From: Desnuesiella massiliensis
Lineage (GTDB): Bacteria; Bacillota; Clostridia; Clostridiales; Clostridiaceae
Length of the DNA stretch: 64,000 bases
Reading direction: 5' to 3'
NCBI RefSeq assembly: GCF_001403615.1
Contig: NZ_LN879456.1
Location: 62,001-126,000 of the forward strand
Below, in pieces: positions 34,124 to 44,143 of the stretch. Within the stretch, counting starts at the first letter, position 1; each line of letters begins with the position of its first letter. Below the pieces are notes generated by a model, which was not told the DNA's origin, made no database searches, and was given only the letters and a program-made list of their open reading frames with translations. The position numbers and the translations under genes are program-made.

Positions 34124-34717
34124 TTAGTTTTTTAGACCGGTTATCATTGTCATTATAATGTTTAGGTATTCTTTTAAATCTATAGGGCTTTTCCTATCAA
34201 AATACATTAAGGCCCCTTCAATTAAGTTGAATAATATTATAGAGGTTAATTTACAGTTCACTGGTTTAATCTCTTTTTTATTAATTCCTTCTAGGAGTAG
34301 GTCTTCAAAAATATGTTTAAGGTCCTGCTCTTTTTTTTCAAATTGTGTGAATAGTTTATCTAGGCTATCTTTATTATTGTTATGTAGAAATTCTGATAGT
34401 GAAAAAATTAAATTTTTGTACTCCTTTTTTACAAGAAATATTTCTATAATATCTTTAATTCTTTCTATAGAATTAACCTGATTTTGGGCTACAATAATGT
34501 CTATGCTTGATTTTATATTTTCAGTACAATAGTCTAAGTAGAGAATAAAAATTTCATCCTTGTTCTTATAATATTTGTAAAGTGTGGTTCTGCCCATATG
34601 GCATTTATCTGCTATGTCCTTTAGAGTAGTATTGCTGTAACCTAAAGTATCAAACACTTCTATAGCATTGTCTAATATATTTTTTTTCATTTCATCTATT
34701 TCAACAATCTTAGGCAT
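34124..34717 (-). CDS. TetR-family transcriptional regulator
   Basis: A 197-residue regulator. The N-terminal HTH is NAIEVFDTLGYSNTTLKDIADKC followed by HMGRTTLYKYYKNKDEIF, the typical TetR signature ending in YYKNKDE. The C-terminal helices form the ligand pocket and dimer interface, with GALMYFDRKSP near the end. It lies directly upstream of the radical SAM gene in the same direction, and both promoter regions carry the same palindrome. It therefore probably represses itself and the radical SAM gene. The ligand is unknown. AGGAGG is just upstream of the start. Confidence 0.9.
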   Translation of the reverse strand: MPKIVEIDEMKKNILDNAIEVFDTLGYSNTTLKDIADKCHMGRTTLYKYYKNKDEIFILYLDYCTENIKSSIDIIVAQNQVNSIERIKDIIEIFLVKKEYKNLIFSLSEFLHNNNKDSLDKLFTQFEKKEQDLKHIFEDLLLEGINKKEIKPVNCKLTSIILFNLIEGALMYFDRKSPIDLKEYLNIIMTMITGLKN

Positions 34718-34765
34718 TATTTTCCTCCTAACATAAGTATTTGTTATTTATTATGGTAGTCTTTT

Positions 34766-34781
34766 TAGACATTGATGTCAA
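34766..34781 (-). promoter_or_regulatory. TetR-type operator upstream of the regulator gene
   Basis: TAGACATTGATGTCAA shares AGACAT-N2-ATGTC with the palindrome at 34091-34106. Its position 49 bases upstream of the TetR start fits autoregulation. Confidence 0.6.
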
Positions 34782-34894
34782 TAAAAACTTGCGCTGCTAT
34801 CAAAGAGTTTTCCAAAAGGGAACAGGAAGGGGAGAATTTTATAGGGTCTCCATACAGAAACCCTATAGATGATTCATAGATTATCCTACTTTAT

Positions 34895-36151
34895 TTAAAA
34901 AATAGTCATGCATATTGGCTTTGAACAGGAGGAAAAAATATTATTTACCTTATCGATATATTCTTCCTTTGAAATAGTTGCTCTTCCATACTTATATAAG
35001 CTTTTAAAATTAACAGCACAGGTTATGAGGGAAGAAAAGTCTGCTATATCAAGAGCGATTTCCACATCGTAATCTGCTTCAGTGCTTATTGTAGACATAC
35101 CATCTTTAAAGTCCACAGTGATGCTTCCATCATTGTCTTCAATGAAACTATCTCTTACCGTAATCTTCAACCTGCAGCTTTCATTATTAAAATTGTGATC
35201 CTTTAGTTTGTTTAAAAGAGCAGGTATGTTTATTACCCGATACATTATACCGGTGCCTTGAATGCTGCATTCATGGTATACTGGGGTAAACAGGTGGTCG
35301 GAATCATTCCTTGGATCTTCTAGTAAGAATCTAAAATCTTCATCCTGCACATTAAATACTACATATCGTATCTGATCACTTTGGCTATTTAAGAAGGTCA
35401 TGATTTCTTTTAAGGCTTCTACATTTTCAAAGACTAAATCATTCACTATGATGTCATTTATCATAGTGCTCTTTTCACTGCCAGACTTGAATTCAAAGCT
35501 CATATAACCTTGAATTTGATCCTGTTTTTTAAAGGCAATAACTCTAGCCCTAGGATTTTTCAATAAAAGCATAAAATCTCTTTCATATTTTTCTATTAAG
35601 CCATTGGTTTTTTCATACATTCTTGTATAGCATTCTAAAAGCTTATTTATATCTGCTTCTTTTGCAAATATAATATTTGATTTTGAGTTTCCCTTTGGAA
35701 GGTTACAAGGCTTTACCTTATATTGATTCATACTGGTACCAAAGCCAAAGCCCATTTTTTTATAAAAATCAGGTCTAAAGGGATATAGGGCAACCATAGA
35801 GGCACCTTTATTTTTATAGTGGTTAATAAACTCAGTAACTATGGCTTTTGCTACCTTTTCTTTCTTATGCAAAATATCCACAGCTATAAGACCTACTCCA
35901 CCCACTTTAATCTTAGCGGATAATAAATTCATTTTAAAATCATGAAATCTCATGCCCCCATAGAGATTTTCATTTTTAAATACCCCGTAGAATTTCACAA
36001 TGGGACTTTCTGTCTGGGCTTTCATTGAGTTTTCAACAAAAGCTTTTTTTTCTTCTGAGGTTTGAATTTTAAAGCCTGGATAAGCGTTAGCTGCTATATC
36101 CGAAAAGTTTAGGAATTCTTGTCCTGATGATAGTTTTCTAATTGTATACAT
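34895..36151 (-). CDS. Eis-like GNAT N-acetyltransferase
   Basis: A 418-residue enhanced-intracellular-survival-type acetyltransferase. The N-terminal GNAT domain contains the acetyl-CoA loop region KEKVAKAIVTEFINHYKNKG and FRPDFYKKMGFGFGT. A second GNAT-like domain follows. The C-terminal part resembles the SCP2-like sterol-carrier fold (DGSITVDFKDGMSTI, EALDIADFSSLI-like). Eis-family proteins acetylate amines including aminoglycosides and peptides; the substrate here is unknown. The start is 20 bases past the stop of the upstream XRE-TPR gene, so the two are probably co-transcribed. A GAGGG precedes it. Confidence 0.85.
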   Translation of the reverse strand: MYTIRKLSSGQEFLNFSDIAANAYPGFKIQTSEEKKAFVENSMKAQTESPIVKFYGVFKNENLYGGMRFHDFKMNLLSAKIKVGGVGLIAVDILHKKEKVAKAIVTEFINHYKNKGASMVALYPFRPDFYKKMGFGFGTSMNQYKVKPCNLPKGNSKSNIIFAKEADINKLLECYTRMYEKTNGLIEKYERDFMLLLKNPRARVIAFKKQDQIQGYMSFEFKSGSEKSTMINDIIVNDLVFENVEALKEIMTFLNSQSDQIRYVVFNVQDEDFRFLLEDPRNDSDHLFTPVYHECSIQGTGIMYRVINIPALLNKLKDHNFNNESCRLKITVRDSFIEDNDGSITVDFKDGMSTISTEADYDVEIALDIADFSSLITCAVNFKSLYKYGRATISKEEYIDKVNNIFSSCSKPICMTIF

Positions 36152-36171
36152 TTTTATAGCCCCCTCTTATA

Positions 36172-37518
36172 TTATAAATTTGCCATGGATTTAAACTCAT
36201 TAGATTTCTTTAAAGCTCTAAAAGCTTTTTCATATTCATTTTTCAAAGAATATGCCTCGCTTAAGGCTTCAAAGGCACTGCTTAATTCTTTGTAGGCATA
36301 TTTTACAAAGCCTTTGTATTCCACTTCGCAGTAAGGCTCAATTTCCTTAATGGCCTCTTCTATGGACAGAATTGCTTCATCATATCGATTTAATTTATTT
36401 AAGATTAAACCTTTTAAAACCTTCCCGTTTAAAATATAAATACAGTCAATTAAGTAAACAATATTTTCTTTGTAGTCTATTTTATCTAAAGCTTCCATAG
36501 CCTCATCATATTTGCCTAATAGATACTTTGCTCTTGAAAGCTCTAAGTAATAGTAGAAGGCTCTTTCATTAGTATTGTCTTCATAAAATTTAAGATAATT
36601 TAAAGCCTCTAGAGGTTTATTTATCCTATTAGCATATATGGCATAGCTTTGATATATCCTGGCCAGAACATATTTGTTGTTAGTAAACTCAACATATTTT
36701 TTAGCTTTCTCAATATTTTCAACGAATTTATTTAAATCATCCTGAAGCAGGTAGGCTATGGCAATGTTTCTATAACATAGATCTGTTAGATAATAAATAT
36801 TGTTTTCCCTTGATAGCGCAATAGCCTTCTCGCATATAGTGATGGTTTTATCAAAATCTCCTTGGGCTACAGTTATAAGAGGCTCCTTTACAAGAAGCTC
36901 TATTTCAAGAAAAACATCTTGGCTGCTTGATTTACTATACAGTTCCTTAGCTCTATCTAAAAGCTGTAATGCCTCTTTATAATTGTAACTGCTTATAGGT
37001 TTCCTAAGAAGTTTTATATAAGCTCTTGTGGCCTCTATATAAAGCATGTTTGAAATATAGATTTCACAACACTGATTAATATATCCTTCTCCTTCATCAA
37101 ATTCCTTTAGTTCTATATGGCAAGCCCCTAATCTGCTTAAAATATCTGCATATACTTTGCCTTTGTCATTAAAATTATAAGAGCTTAAAAGGGTATTTAA
37201 CTCTTTTTTTGCATCTTCATATTCTTTATCTTTAATTAATATATCAATTTTGTTTAATACTTTGATTATTTTATCTAAGGGTAAAATGTTTTCCACTTTG
37301 CTATTTTTATTCCCATTTTCAAATTCATCAAGAAAATAGGATAGAGGTTTGTTCAACTTTAGAGCTATATGCTGCAAATTTTTCATAGAAGGATTTGCAG
37401 TGCCATTTTCTATGTGACTAAGCATGCTTTTTGTCATTTCCGGTTCTGATAGCTCGCTTTGAGTCATCTTAAGTTCCTTCCTTAACTCCTTTATTTTTTC
37501 TCCTATGGATTTACTCAT
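36172..37518 (-). CDS. XRE-family HTH regulator with TPR repeats
   Basis: A 448-residue protein. Residues 1-65 are a Cro/CI-type helix-turn-helix (IGEKIKELRKELKMTQSELS, then LSHIENGTANPSMKNLQHIA). The rest is a chain of helix pairs with TPR spacing, for example YEDAKKELNTLL, YKEALQLLDRAKELY and YDEAILSIEEAIKEIE. Proteins of this plan (RRNPP-like) bind small signal peptides in Firmicutes, but no signal-peptide gene was found close by. It leads the transcript that continues into the Eis-like acetyltransferase, and is divergent from the M18 aminopeptidase gene. AGGAGCG stands before the start. Confidence 0.85.
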   Translation of the reverse strand: MSKSIGEKIKELRKELKMTQSELSEPEMTKSMLSHIENGTANPSMKNLQHIALKLNKPLSYFLDEFENGNKNSKVENILPLDKIIKVLNKIDILIKDKEYEDAKKELNTLLSSYNFNDKGKVYADILSRLGACHIELKEFDEGEGYINQCCEIYISNMLYIEATRAYIKLLRKPISSYNYKEALQLLDRAKELYSKSSSQDVFLEIELLVKEPLITVAQGDFDKTITICEKAIALSRENNIYYLTDLCYRNIAIAYLLQDDLNKFVENIEKAKKYVEFTNNKYVLARIYQSYAIYANRINKPLEALNYLKFYEDNTNERAFYYYLELSRAKYLLGKYDEAMEALDKIDYKENIVYLIDCIYILNGKVLKGLILNKLNRYDEAILSIEEAIKEIEPYCEVEYKGFVKYAYKELSSAFEALSEAYSLKNEYEKAFRALKKSNEFKSMANL

Positions 37519-37747
37519 TTAACTCGCTCCTTTTTAAGGATAAATATGTTAACAATATTATAGTATAATATTATTCAACCTTCAATAACTATAAATGAAA
37601 AATATAAAAAATATTTATCAGTAAGATTCATGTTTATTGACAAAAGTTTAAAAATAATAAACTAAAGCGCATAGAAAATATTGACAAGTTTAATTATATT
37701 AAACTATAATGATATTACAATATATTTATATAGGTGGTGTAGAATTT

Positions 37748-39142
37748 ATGAGTAATTTATTAAGAGAAAGTATAACAATCTGGGATAAGGGTTCTGAAAA
37801 ATATTTTAAGGAAATGAATGACTTTTGCCAGGATTATAAAAGCTTTATCAGTGCTTCAAAAACTGAAAGAGAAGCGGTAGAAAATATAGTGGCTATAGCT
37901 GAAGCTAATGGATTTATTGATTTAGCTGAAGCCATTAAAACTAACAAGAAATTAGTTCCGGGGGATAAAATATATGCCACTCATAAGGATAAATGCGTAG
38001 TATTAATCACTCTAGGCGCAGAAGCTCTCGAACAGGGAATGAATATAATTGGATCCCACTTAGATACACCAAGAATAGATTTAAAGCAAAACCCTTTATA
38101 CGAAGAAGAGGGATTTGCATATTTAGATACTCATTATTACGGTGGAATCAAAAATTATCAATGGGTGACCATACCACTAGCTATCCACGGGGTTATAGTT
38201 ACTGAAGATGGAAAGAAGATTAACGTAACCATCGGGGAAGATGAACAGGACCCTGTTTTGTTTATCACGGATCTTTTACCACACCTATCAAAGGATCAAT
38301 ACGATAAAAAAATTAAGGAAGCCATAGAAGGAGAGAATTTAAATATCTTAGTGGGCAGCATTCCTGTAGAGGATAAGGAAGCTAAAAGTAGAATTAAATT
38401 AAACATCTTGAAGCTTTTAAATGATAAATACGGAATAACAGAGGAGGATTTTATATCCGCTGAGCTTGAAATAGTTCCTTCTGGAAAAGCAAGAGATGTA
38501 GGCTTTGATAGAAGCATGGTTGCAGCTTATGGACATGATGATAAGATATGTGCTTATACCTCTCTTCGCGCTCTAATAGAAGCGAAAGCTCCTAAGAAAA
38601 CTGCTGTAGCTCTATTTGTAGATAAGGAAGAGGTTGGCAGCATAGGTTCTACTGGAATGAAGTCTAAATTTTTTATGAATACAATTTCAGAATTGATAAA
38701 TTTAACTGAAGAATATTCTAGCTTAAAGGTTAACAGAGCCTTAGCCAATTCTAAAATGCTTTCAGCAGACGTAGTGGCCGCCTTCGATCCACTATACCCT
38801 GCAGTACATGAGAAGAAAAATACTTCTTATTTAGGTAAAGGTATAGTTATGGTTAAATATACTGGAAACGGCGGCAAGGGTGGTTGTAATGATGCTAACG
38901 CAGAATTTTTAGGACAGGTTCGAGAGGTATTTAATAAAAATAAAATTATTTGGCAAACCACTGAATTAGGCAAGGTGGATCAAGGCGGTGGCGGTACTAT
39001 AGCCTATATACTTGCTGAGTATGGCATGGATGTGGTGGATTGCGGCATAGCACTACTAAGCATGCATGCTCCTTGGGAAATTGCCAGCAAAGCAGATATC
39101 TATGAAGGCTATAGAGCTTATAATTCGTTTTTTAGTCTGTAA
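37748..39142 (+). CDS. M18-family aminopeptidase
   Basis: A 464-residue cytosolic dizinc aminopeptidase. Metal and catalytic motifs are GSHLDTPRID (His, Asp), DKEEVGSIGSTG (EE pair), FDPLYP (Asp) and a late His in SMHAPWE. YGHDDK marks the dodecamer-type peptidase. M18 enzymes remove acidic or neutral N-terminal residues and recycle peptides. The start at 37748 is set by GGTGG at 37733; the frame upstream to 37709 is leader. The gene is monocistronic and ends in a strong hairpin. Confidence 0.92.
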   Translation: MSNLLRESITIWDKGSEKYFKEMNDFCQDYKSFISASKTEREAVENIVAIAEANGFIDLAEAIKTNKKLVPGDKIYATHKDKCVVLITLGAEALEQGMNIIGSHLDTPRIDLKQNPLYEEEGFAYLDTHYYGGIKNYQWVTIPLAIHGVIVTEDGKKINVTIGEDEQDPVLFITDLLPHLSKDQYDKKIKEAIEGENLNILVGSIPVEDKEAKSRIKLNILKLLNDKYGITEEDFISAELEIVPSGKARDVGFDRSMVAAYGHDDKICAYTSLRALIEAKAPKKTAVALFVDKEEVGSIGSTGMKSKFFMNTISELINLTEEYSSLKVNRALANSKMLSADVVAAFDPLYPAVHEKKNTSYLGKGIVMVKYTGNGGKGGCNDANAEFLGQVREVFNKNKIIWQTTELGKVDQGGGGTIAYILAEYGMDVVDCGIALLSMHAPWEIASKADIYEGYRAYNSFFSL

Positions 39143-39156
39143 AAATTTTAATAATA

Positions 39157-39188
39157 AAGGGCTGTCTAATTGGAATGGACAGCCCTTT
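39157..39188 (+). terminator. terminator of the M18 gene
   Basis: AAAGGGCTGTC (39157-39167) pairs perfectly with GACAGCCCTTT (39178-39188). U-run is weak (TTTGAAT). Confidence 0.7.
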
Positions 39189-39330
39189 GAATCTGGCAGA
39201 TATTGTAGAATTCAGCATAGTAGAATCTAATAGAGTAAGTTAAGAGTAGCAAAATAAGATAAAATAAAAGGAAATCTGATACAAATGTAGAATATGTTAC
39301 ATTGAAAACTAATAATAGGGAGTGATTATT

Positions 39331-42054
39331 TTGAAGAGGTTAATTTCTTTCTTTTTATCCTTAGCTGTAGTTTTTACGAATTTTGCTTTTCTTACTAATT
39401 CTATTGAAGCTAAGGGTGAGACCGTTTTACCAAACATCAATTTAGAGGAATTTCAAGACGTTAGAGGAATGGACTTAAGTGGTGTTGACCTTAGGGATAA
39501 AGAAGAGTTGCTTTTTACTTTGACCTTCGACAATAAGACAAAATGGCCTTCCAAGGATAAACTTCCAAAGCAATTTAATCCCTACGAGTTATTAGAACAG
39601 GGAAAGGATCCCGGCTTAGGTATAAGGGAACTTCAAAAACTTGGTTATACTGGTGCTGGAGTTACTATTGCCTATGTGGATCAAAATCTTCTTTTAAAAC
39701 ACGATGCTTATGAAAATGTAAAGCTACATAATTATGTTGTAAAGGATTCTTCACCTACTATGCATGGGCCTGCTGTTCTTAGCCTCCTTTCAGGAAAAGA
39801 TATAGGTATTGCACCTAATTCAGAGGTGTACTTTTTTGGAAATAGTGGAGGTAAAGATAATAATAAGTATGAAGCTATATCTTTTGAGAAAATAGTGGAG
39901 ATCAACAAAACTCTTCCAGAAAATAAAAAAATAAGAGTTGTAGGTATGTCCCATGCAGCAGATGATTTCGTAAATAAGGAATATGCAGAACATTTAAGGA
40001 AAGCTCAAGAAGAGGCTAGAAAGTCTGGGATAATAGTAATAGATGTTACCTGCAACATGGCTACAGCTGGGGTAATGGGTTTTAAGGACAGAAATGACTA
40101 CAGAAATTATGAATTAAGTAATTGGGAAAAGAAATGGAACGAGGCCCAATTAAAGGGTAGACTAATAGTACCTGCAGATTTTAGGACTACAGCTATGGGA
40201 TATGATAATGATATTAGTCATTACGCATATTGGAGCGAGGGTGGTTTTAGCTGGGGAGTTCCATTTATAACTGGGGTTATAGCTATGGGGCTTCAAATAA
40301 ATCCTAACCTTACAGAGAAGGAAGCTTTTGAATATCTACACAAAAGTGCCTATAATCATTTAGGTGGCGATTTTATAAATCCTAAGGGTTTCCTAGAAAT
40401 GGTAAGAGCTAATTGTACTAACCCTAGAGATATTTCTAAGGATAAAGATTATAGATACTTTTTATATAATAAAGATAAAGTAAATGAGGAAGATCTTAGA
40501 TATATAAAAGAATATATAGGCAATTTTAAGGATGGAGCAGACAGCATATTAAAAGATGTTTCTTCCTATAAAAATGCTACGGAAATTTATGCAATGCTAA
40601 AAGCAGAAGCTTCTGAAAGAGTAGGTAAGTTAAAAGGAGTACAGATTTTTGGTACTTCAGAGGATGTACCAGCTTTCAATGTTAAGTATAAAATAAAAAT
40701 GAAAGACTCTATAGATGAAGGTGAAGATTTTAAAAGTGACTTTTTTTATTCTAATTTTCAAAGCGAAGAAAAATATTTAAATGAAAAATTTAACCTTTAT
40801 GATGCATTTGAAAATAAGGAAAATGTAAATTTCATAGCTCAATGGCCTGTGGCAAGGTTACCTCTTAATAAGGGTGAATTTAAAGAGTATATGAAAAAAA
40901 AGGATAAGTATGCAAAAGAATTATCAAAAATGCCTTTTGGAAATTTTGTTAATTTTTCTAATCCTATTTTTCCCTTAAAGGAACATTCAGATGATATGGG
41001 ATATTTTCTAAAGGAAAGAATAGATAAAGAATTTAATATATTAAGTTCTGAAGAATACAAATTATATGGCAATAAACAAGGACATTATCCAGTAAATACA
41101 GAGGTGCTAGGAGATTTTACTAGAGAAAACCTAATTAAGGAAAATAAAGAGGGTATAAAAGAATTTATAATAAATGCTCATGGACAGTGGGACAATATAG
41201 ATCAATGCATATTCACAGATAGTCACAAGCAGTCAGAAAAAAGGATCTTCTTTTTAAATCGAAAAAATATAAATGAAACACTCTCTCATAATTATTATGA
41301 CTTAGATTTATGGACTTGCCTTAATGCTTATAATTTAAGCAGTGAAAACCTTGTGAATACTGCTATGAAAGGTAAGTGTATAAGTGCCATAGCCGCATCT
41401 TCTATAATATCTAATAATGGAGTAAATAATAAAGCTTATATTGGTGATATGCAAAACAATAACTTTTATTACTTCTATTTAAATTATTTATATAATAGAT
41501 CCGCAGGTAATACAAGAAGCTATAGCTTTTATAGAGCTCAAAAAGAATACGCAAAAGAAATATTAAAAAATACTGATATGCTTCAGAATGCAAACTATCA
41601 ATTTAATATGCATAATGTGTTATCCTATCATTATTTAGGATTATTAGAAAACTGGGAGGTTAAAGGTAAGGAGGTTTTTTCACCAAATATTACGGAAGAG
41701 GAGCCTTTTTATGGGAATATTAAGTTAAGCGGATATTGTAATGAAGATGTAATTCAAATCAATTCTTTCAAGGCCCACAGGGAAAATGATAAAATAAAAT
41801 TCACATTAAATTATACTAGCACTGAAGATATGGGGCTTAGTTTTTTCAATCCTCCAGAAGGGGATATAATAGGGAAAGTATTCAGTGATGGTATAAAAAA
41901 AGATAATAATATTCATGAGTTTTATTTAACCCTAGAGGAATTTGAAAAAATGCTTTCAGTACAATCTATATATATTAAGTTAGGTTTTGAAGCTGATTAT
42001 GGATTCTTGGGCTTTAATCCAAAACAATTAACAAGTTTGTACTTAGCTCCATAA
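39331..42054 (+). CDS. secreted S8 subtilase fused to a caspase-like (clan CD) domain
   Basis: A 907-residue exported protein. A signal peptide (KRLISFFLSLAVVFTNFAF, then TNSIEA) opens it. The subtilase domain (about 100-370) has Asp117 in YVDQNL, His145 in MHGPAV and Ser307 in FSWGVPF, with SxxxP spacing instead of GTSMAxP. About 300 residues later, a second domain has INAHGQW (His617) and DLWTCLNAY (Cys663), the His/Cys dyad layout of clan CD peptidases such as clostripain, gingipain or CHAT. I see no cell-wall anchor. The TTG start at 39331 is chosen since AGGGAG is 8 bases upstream, where an in-frame GTG at 39322 overlaps that site. Activity of both domains is inferred. Confidence 0.75.
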   Translation: MKRLISFFLSLAVVFTNFAFLTNSIEAKGETVLPNINLEEFQDVRGMDLSGVDLRDKEELLFTLTFDNKTKWPSKDKLPKQFNPYELLEQGKDPGLGIRELQKLGYTGAGVTIAYVDQNLLLKHDAYENVKLHNYVVKDSSPTMHGPAVLSLLSGKDIGIAPNSEVYFFGNSGGKDNNKYEAISFEKIVEINKTLPENKKIRVVGMSHAADDFVNKEYAEHLRKAQEEARKSGIIVIDVTCNMATAGVMGFKDRNDYRNYELSNWEKKWNEAQLKGRLIVPADFRTTAMGYDNDISHYAYWSEGGFSWGVPFITGVIAMGLQINPNLTEKEAFEYLHKSAYNHLGGDFINPKGFLEMVRANCTNPRDISKDKDYRYFLYNKDKVNEEDLRYIKEYIGNFKDGADSILKDVSSYKNATEIYAMLKAEASERVGKLKGVQIFGTSEDVPAFNVKYKIKMKDSIDEGEDFKSDFFYSNFQSEEKYLNEKFNLYDAFENKENVNFIAQWPVARLPLNKGEFKEYMKKKDKYAKELSKMPFGNFVNFSNPIFPLKEHSDDMGYFLKERIDKEFNILSSEEYKLYGNKQGHYPVNTEVLGDFTRENLIKENKEGIKEFIINAHGQWDNIDQCIFTDSHKQSEKRIFFLNRKNINETLSHNYYDLDLWTCLNAYNLSSENLVNTAMKGKCISAIAASSIISNNGVNNKAYIGDMQNNNFYYFYLNYLYNRSAGNTRSYSFYRAQKEYAKEILKNTDMLQNANYQFNMHNVLSYHYLGLLENWEVKGKEVFSPNITEEEPFYGNIKLSGYCNEDVIQINSFKAHRENDKIKFTLNYTSTEDMGLSFFNPPEGDIIGKVFSDGIKKDNNIHEFYLTLEEFEKMLSVQSIYIKLGFEADYGFLGFNPKQLTSLYLAP

Positions 42055-42155
42055 ATACTATGGTAAAGTTATTGCAGGAAATTTTAGTATAATGTAGAAA
42101 TAATAAAAAGAGTATTTTCAATATTCGGTAATTTAAATAAAAGGGGGGCTATAAA

Positions 42156-43967
42156 ATGAAAAAAGCATTAAAGGAAAGAAAGGATGTGGATGTATCCTTA
42201 ACCTGGGATTTGTCTGCAATATATAAGACTGAGGAGGACTACAATGCTGCTGTAAAATCAGTACAAGAGCAGGTAGAGGAAATCTATAAAATCTATAAAG
42301 GAAAATTAAACTCTCCAGATATAATCAATGAATGCTTAGACAAGTTAAAGAAAGTAATGGGCATTATGAATCTTTCAGCAACTTATGCTAACCTTTCTGT
42401 TTCAGTAGATCAGACTAATGTGGAAAATCAAGCTCGTTATATGAGGATGATGAATGTGCTATCTCAAGTAGAGAGCAAATTAAGCTTTATTAGAAGCGAA
42501 ATCCTAGAATTAGAAGAAGATGTTATAGAAAAGACCATGAAAGCATCTAAGGAAAATTCTAATTACTTAAGAGAGATAAAAAGGTCTAAGAAGCATACTC
42601 TTCATCCTGAGGTAGAAAGAGTTCTTTCGGCTTTATCAGGCACATTAAATTCTTTCTATGGCATATACAATCAAGCAAAGTTAGCTGATATGGATTTTGG
42701 TAATTTTAATGTAGAAGGCAAGGAATATCCTCTTAGCTTTGTGCTTTTTGAAAACGAATGGGAATTTGAAAATGATACAGAGCTTAGAAGAGCAGCCTTT
42801 AAAGCCTTTTCATCGAAACTAAAGGAATATCAGCATACTGTAGCAGCCGCCTACCAGGCTCAAGTTCAAAAAGAAAAGACTCTATCAAAGCTAAGAGGCT
42901 TTGATTCTGTAATAGACAGCTTATTATTTCCTCAAAAGGTAGATAGAGAATTATATAATAGGCAGATAGATATAATCATGGAAAAATTAGCACCTCACAT
43001 GAGAAAGTATGCAAAGCTCCTTCAGAAGATCCATAAATTAGATGAAATGACCTTTGCAGACTTAAAGCTAACGGTAGATCCAGAATATGAGCCTAGTATA
43101 TCTGTAGAAGAATCAAAGAAGTATATTGAGGGAGCTCTATCGATTTTAGGTGAAGACTATTTACAAGTAGTTAAAAGAAGTTATGACGAAAGATGGATTG
43201 ATTTTGTCCAAAATAAAGGTAAGTCCACAGGAGCCTTTTGTTCTAGCCCCTATGGAACCCATCCTTTCATATTAATATCTTGGACAGAAAGGATGAGAGA
43301 GGTATTTGTGTTAGCTCACGAACTGGGACATGCAGGCCATTTTTATTTAGCCCATGAAAATCAAAATATATTTGATACAAGACCATCTTTATACTTTATA
43401 GAATCACCTTCTACTATGAATGAAATGCTTATGGCTAATTATCTCATGAAAACCAATGATGATCTTAGATTCAGAAGATGGGTTTTATCTTCTATGATAA
43501 GCCGTACTTATTATCATAACTTTGTCACTCATCTATTAGAAGCAGCTTACCAGAGAGAAGTATACAGAATAATAGATGAGGGCGGAAGTGTGCAGGCTTC
43601 AAAGCTAAGCTCCATTAAAAAGGACGTGCTTCAAAAATTCTGGGGAGATACTGTGAATATAATTGATGGAGCAGAGCTCACTTGGATGAGACAGCCTCAT
43701 TATTATATGGGACTTTATCCTTATACCTATAGCGCAGGACTTACTATAGCTACAGAGGTGAGCAAGAGAATATTAAAAGAAGGACAACCTGCCATAGAGG
43801 ATTGGAGAGCTGTTTTAAAGGCAGGAGGAACTAAAACACCAGTGGAACTTGCTAAGATGGCGGGAGTAGACATAACTACAGAAAAGCCATTATTAGATAC
43901 CATAGAGCACATAGGAAATATGATTGATGAAATAATCAAGCTTACAGAAGAGCTAGGAGAAATTTAA
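42156..43967 (+). CDS. pepF: oligoendopeptidase F (M3 family)
   Basis: A 603-residue soluble zinc metallopeptidase. The zinc site is LAHELGHAGHF (HExGH) at about residue 387, with the third ligand Glu in SPSTMNEMLMANYL. The long helical N-terminal part has VTYANLSVSV-like PepF helices and KRSKKHTLHPEVERVLSAL. Near the C-terminus is YYMGLYPYTYSAGLTIATE. PepF trims short oligopeptides in the cytoplasm. AGGGGGGCT is well placed before ATG 42156. The gene is monocistronic, ending at a strong terminator; it completes a local set of three peptidase genes. Confidence 0.95.
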   Translation: MKKALKERKDVDVSLTWDLSAIYKTEEDYNAAVKSVQEQVEEIYKIYKGKLNSPDIINECLDKLKKVMGIMNLSATYANLSVSVDQTNVENQARYMRMMNVLSQVESKLSFIRSEILELEEDVIEKTMKASKENSNYLREIKRSKKHTLHPEVERVLSALSGTLNSFYGIYNQAKLADMDFGNFNVEGKEYPLSFVLFENEWEFENDTELRRAAFKAFSSKLKEYQHTVAAAYQAQVQKEKTLSKLRGFDSVIDSLLFPQKVDRELYNRQIDIIMEKLAPHMRKYAKLLQKIHKLDEMTFADLKLTVDPEYEPSISVEESKKYIEGALSILGEDYLQVVKRSYDERWIDFVQNKGKSTGAFCSSPYGTHPFILISWTERMREVFVLAHELGHAGHFYLAHENQNIFDTRPSLYFIESPSTMNEMLMANYLMKTNDDLRFRRWVLSSMISRTYYHNFVTHLLEAAYQREVYRIIDEGGSVQASKLSSIKKDVLQKFWGDTVNIIDGAELTWMRQPHYYMGLYPYTYSAGLTIATEVSKRILKEGQPAIEDWRAVLKAGGTKTPVELAKMAGVDITTEKPLLDTIEHIGNMIDEIIKLTEELGEI

Positions 43968-43973
43968 AGAAAG

Positions 43974-44008
43974 CCCTCTGCTATAAATTTATAGAGCAGA
44001 GGGTTTTG
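43974..44008 (+). terminator. terminator of pepF
   Basis: CCCTCTGCT (43974-43982) pairs with AGCAGAGGG (43995-44003), then TTTTG. Confidence 0.88.
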
Positions 44009-44111
44009 CTAGTGAAAGGACGATATGAATGAAAAATTTTATTACAATAGGCGAATTAGCGACACTAATAAATGTTAACAAAAAAGTTACAAATCAATAG
44101 GGGGAAGATGG

Positions 44112-44139
44112 TTGACAAATATTATAGATTTGGTAAATT
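44112..44139 (+). promoter_or_regulatory. sigma-A promoter of htpG
   Basis: TTGACA (44112-44117), 16-base spacer, TAAATT (44134-44139). It ends just upstream of the CIRCE element. Confidence 0.65.
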
Positions 44140-44143
44140 TTAA

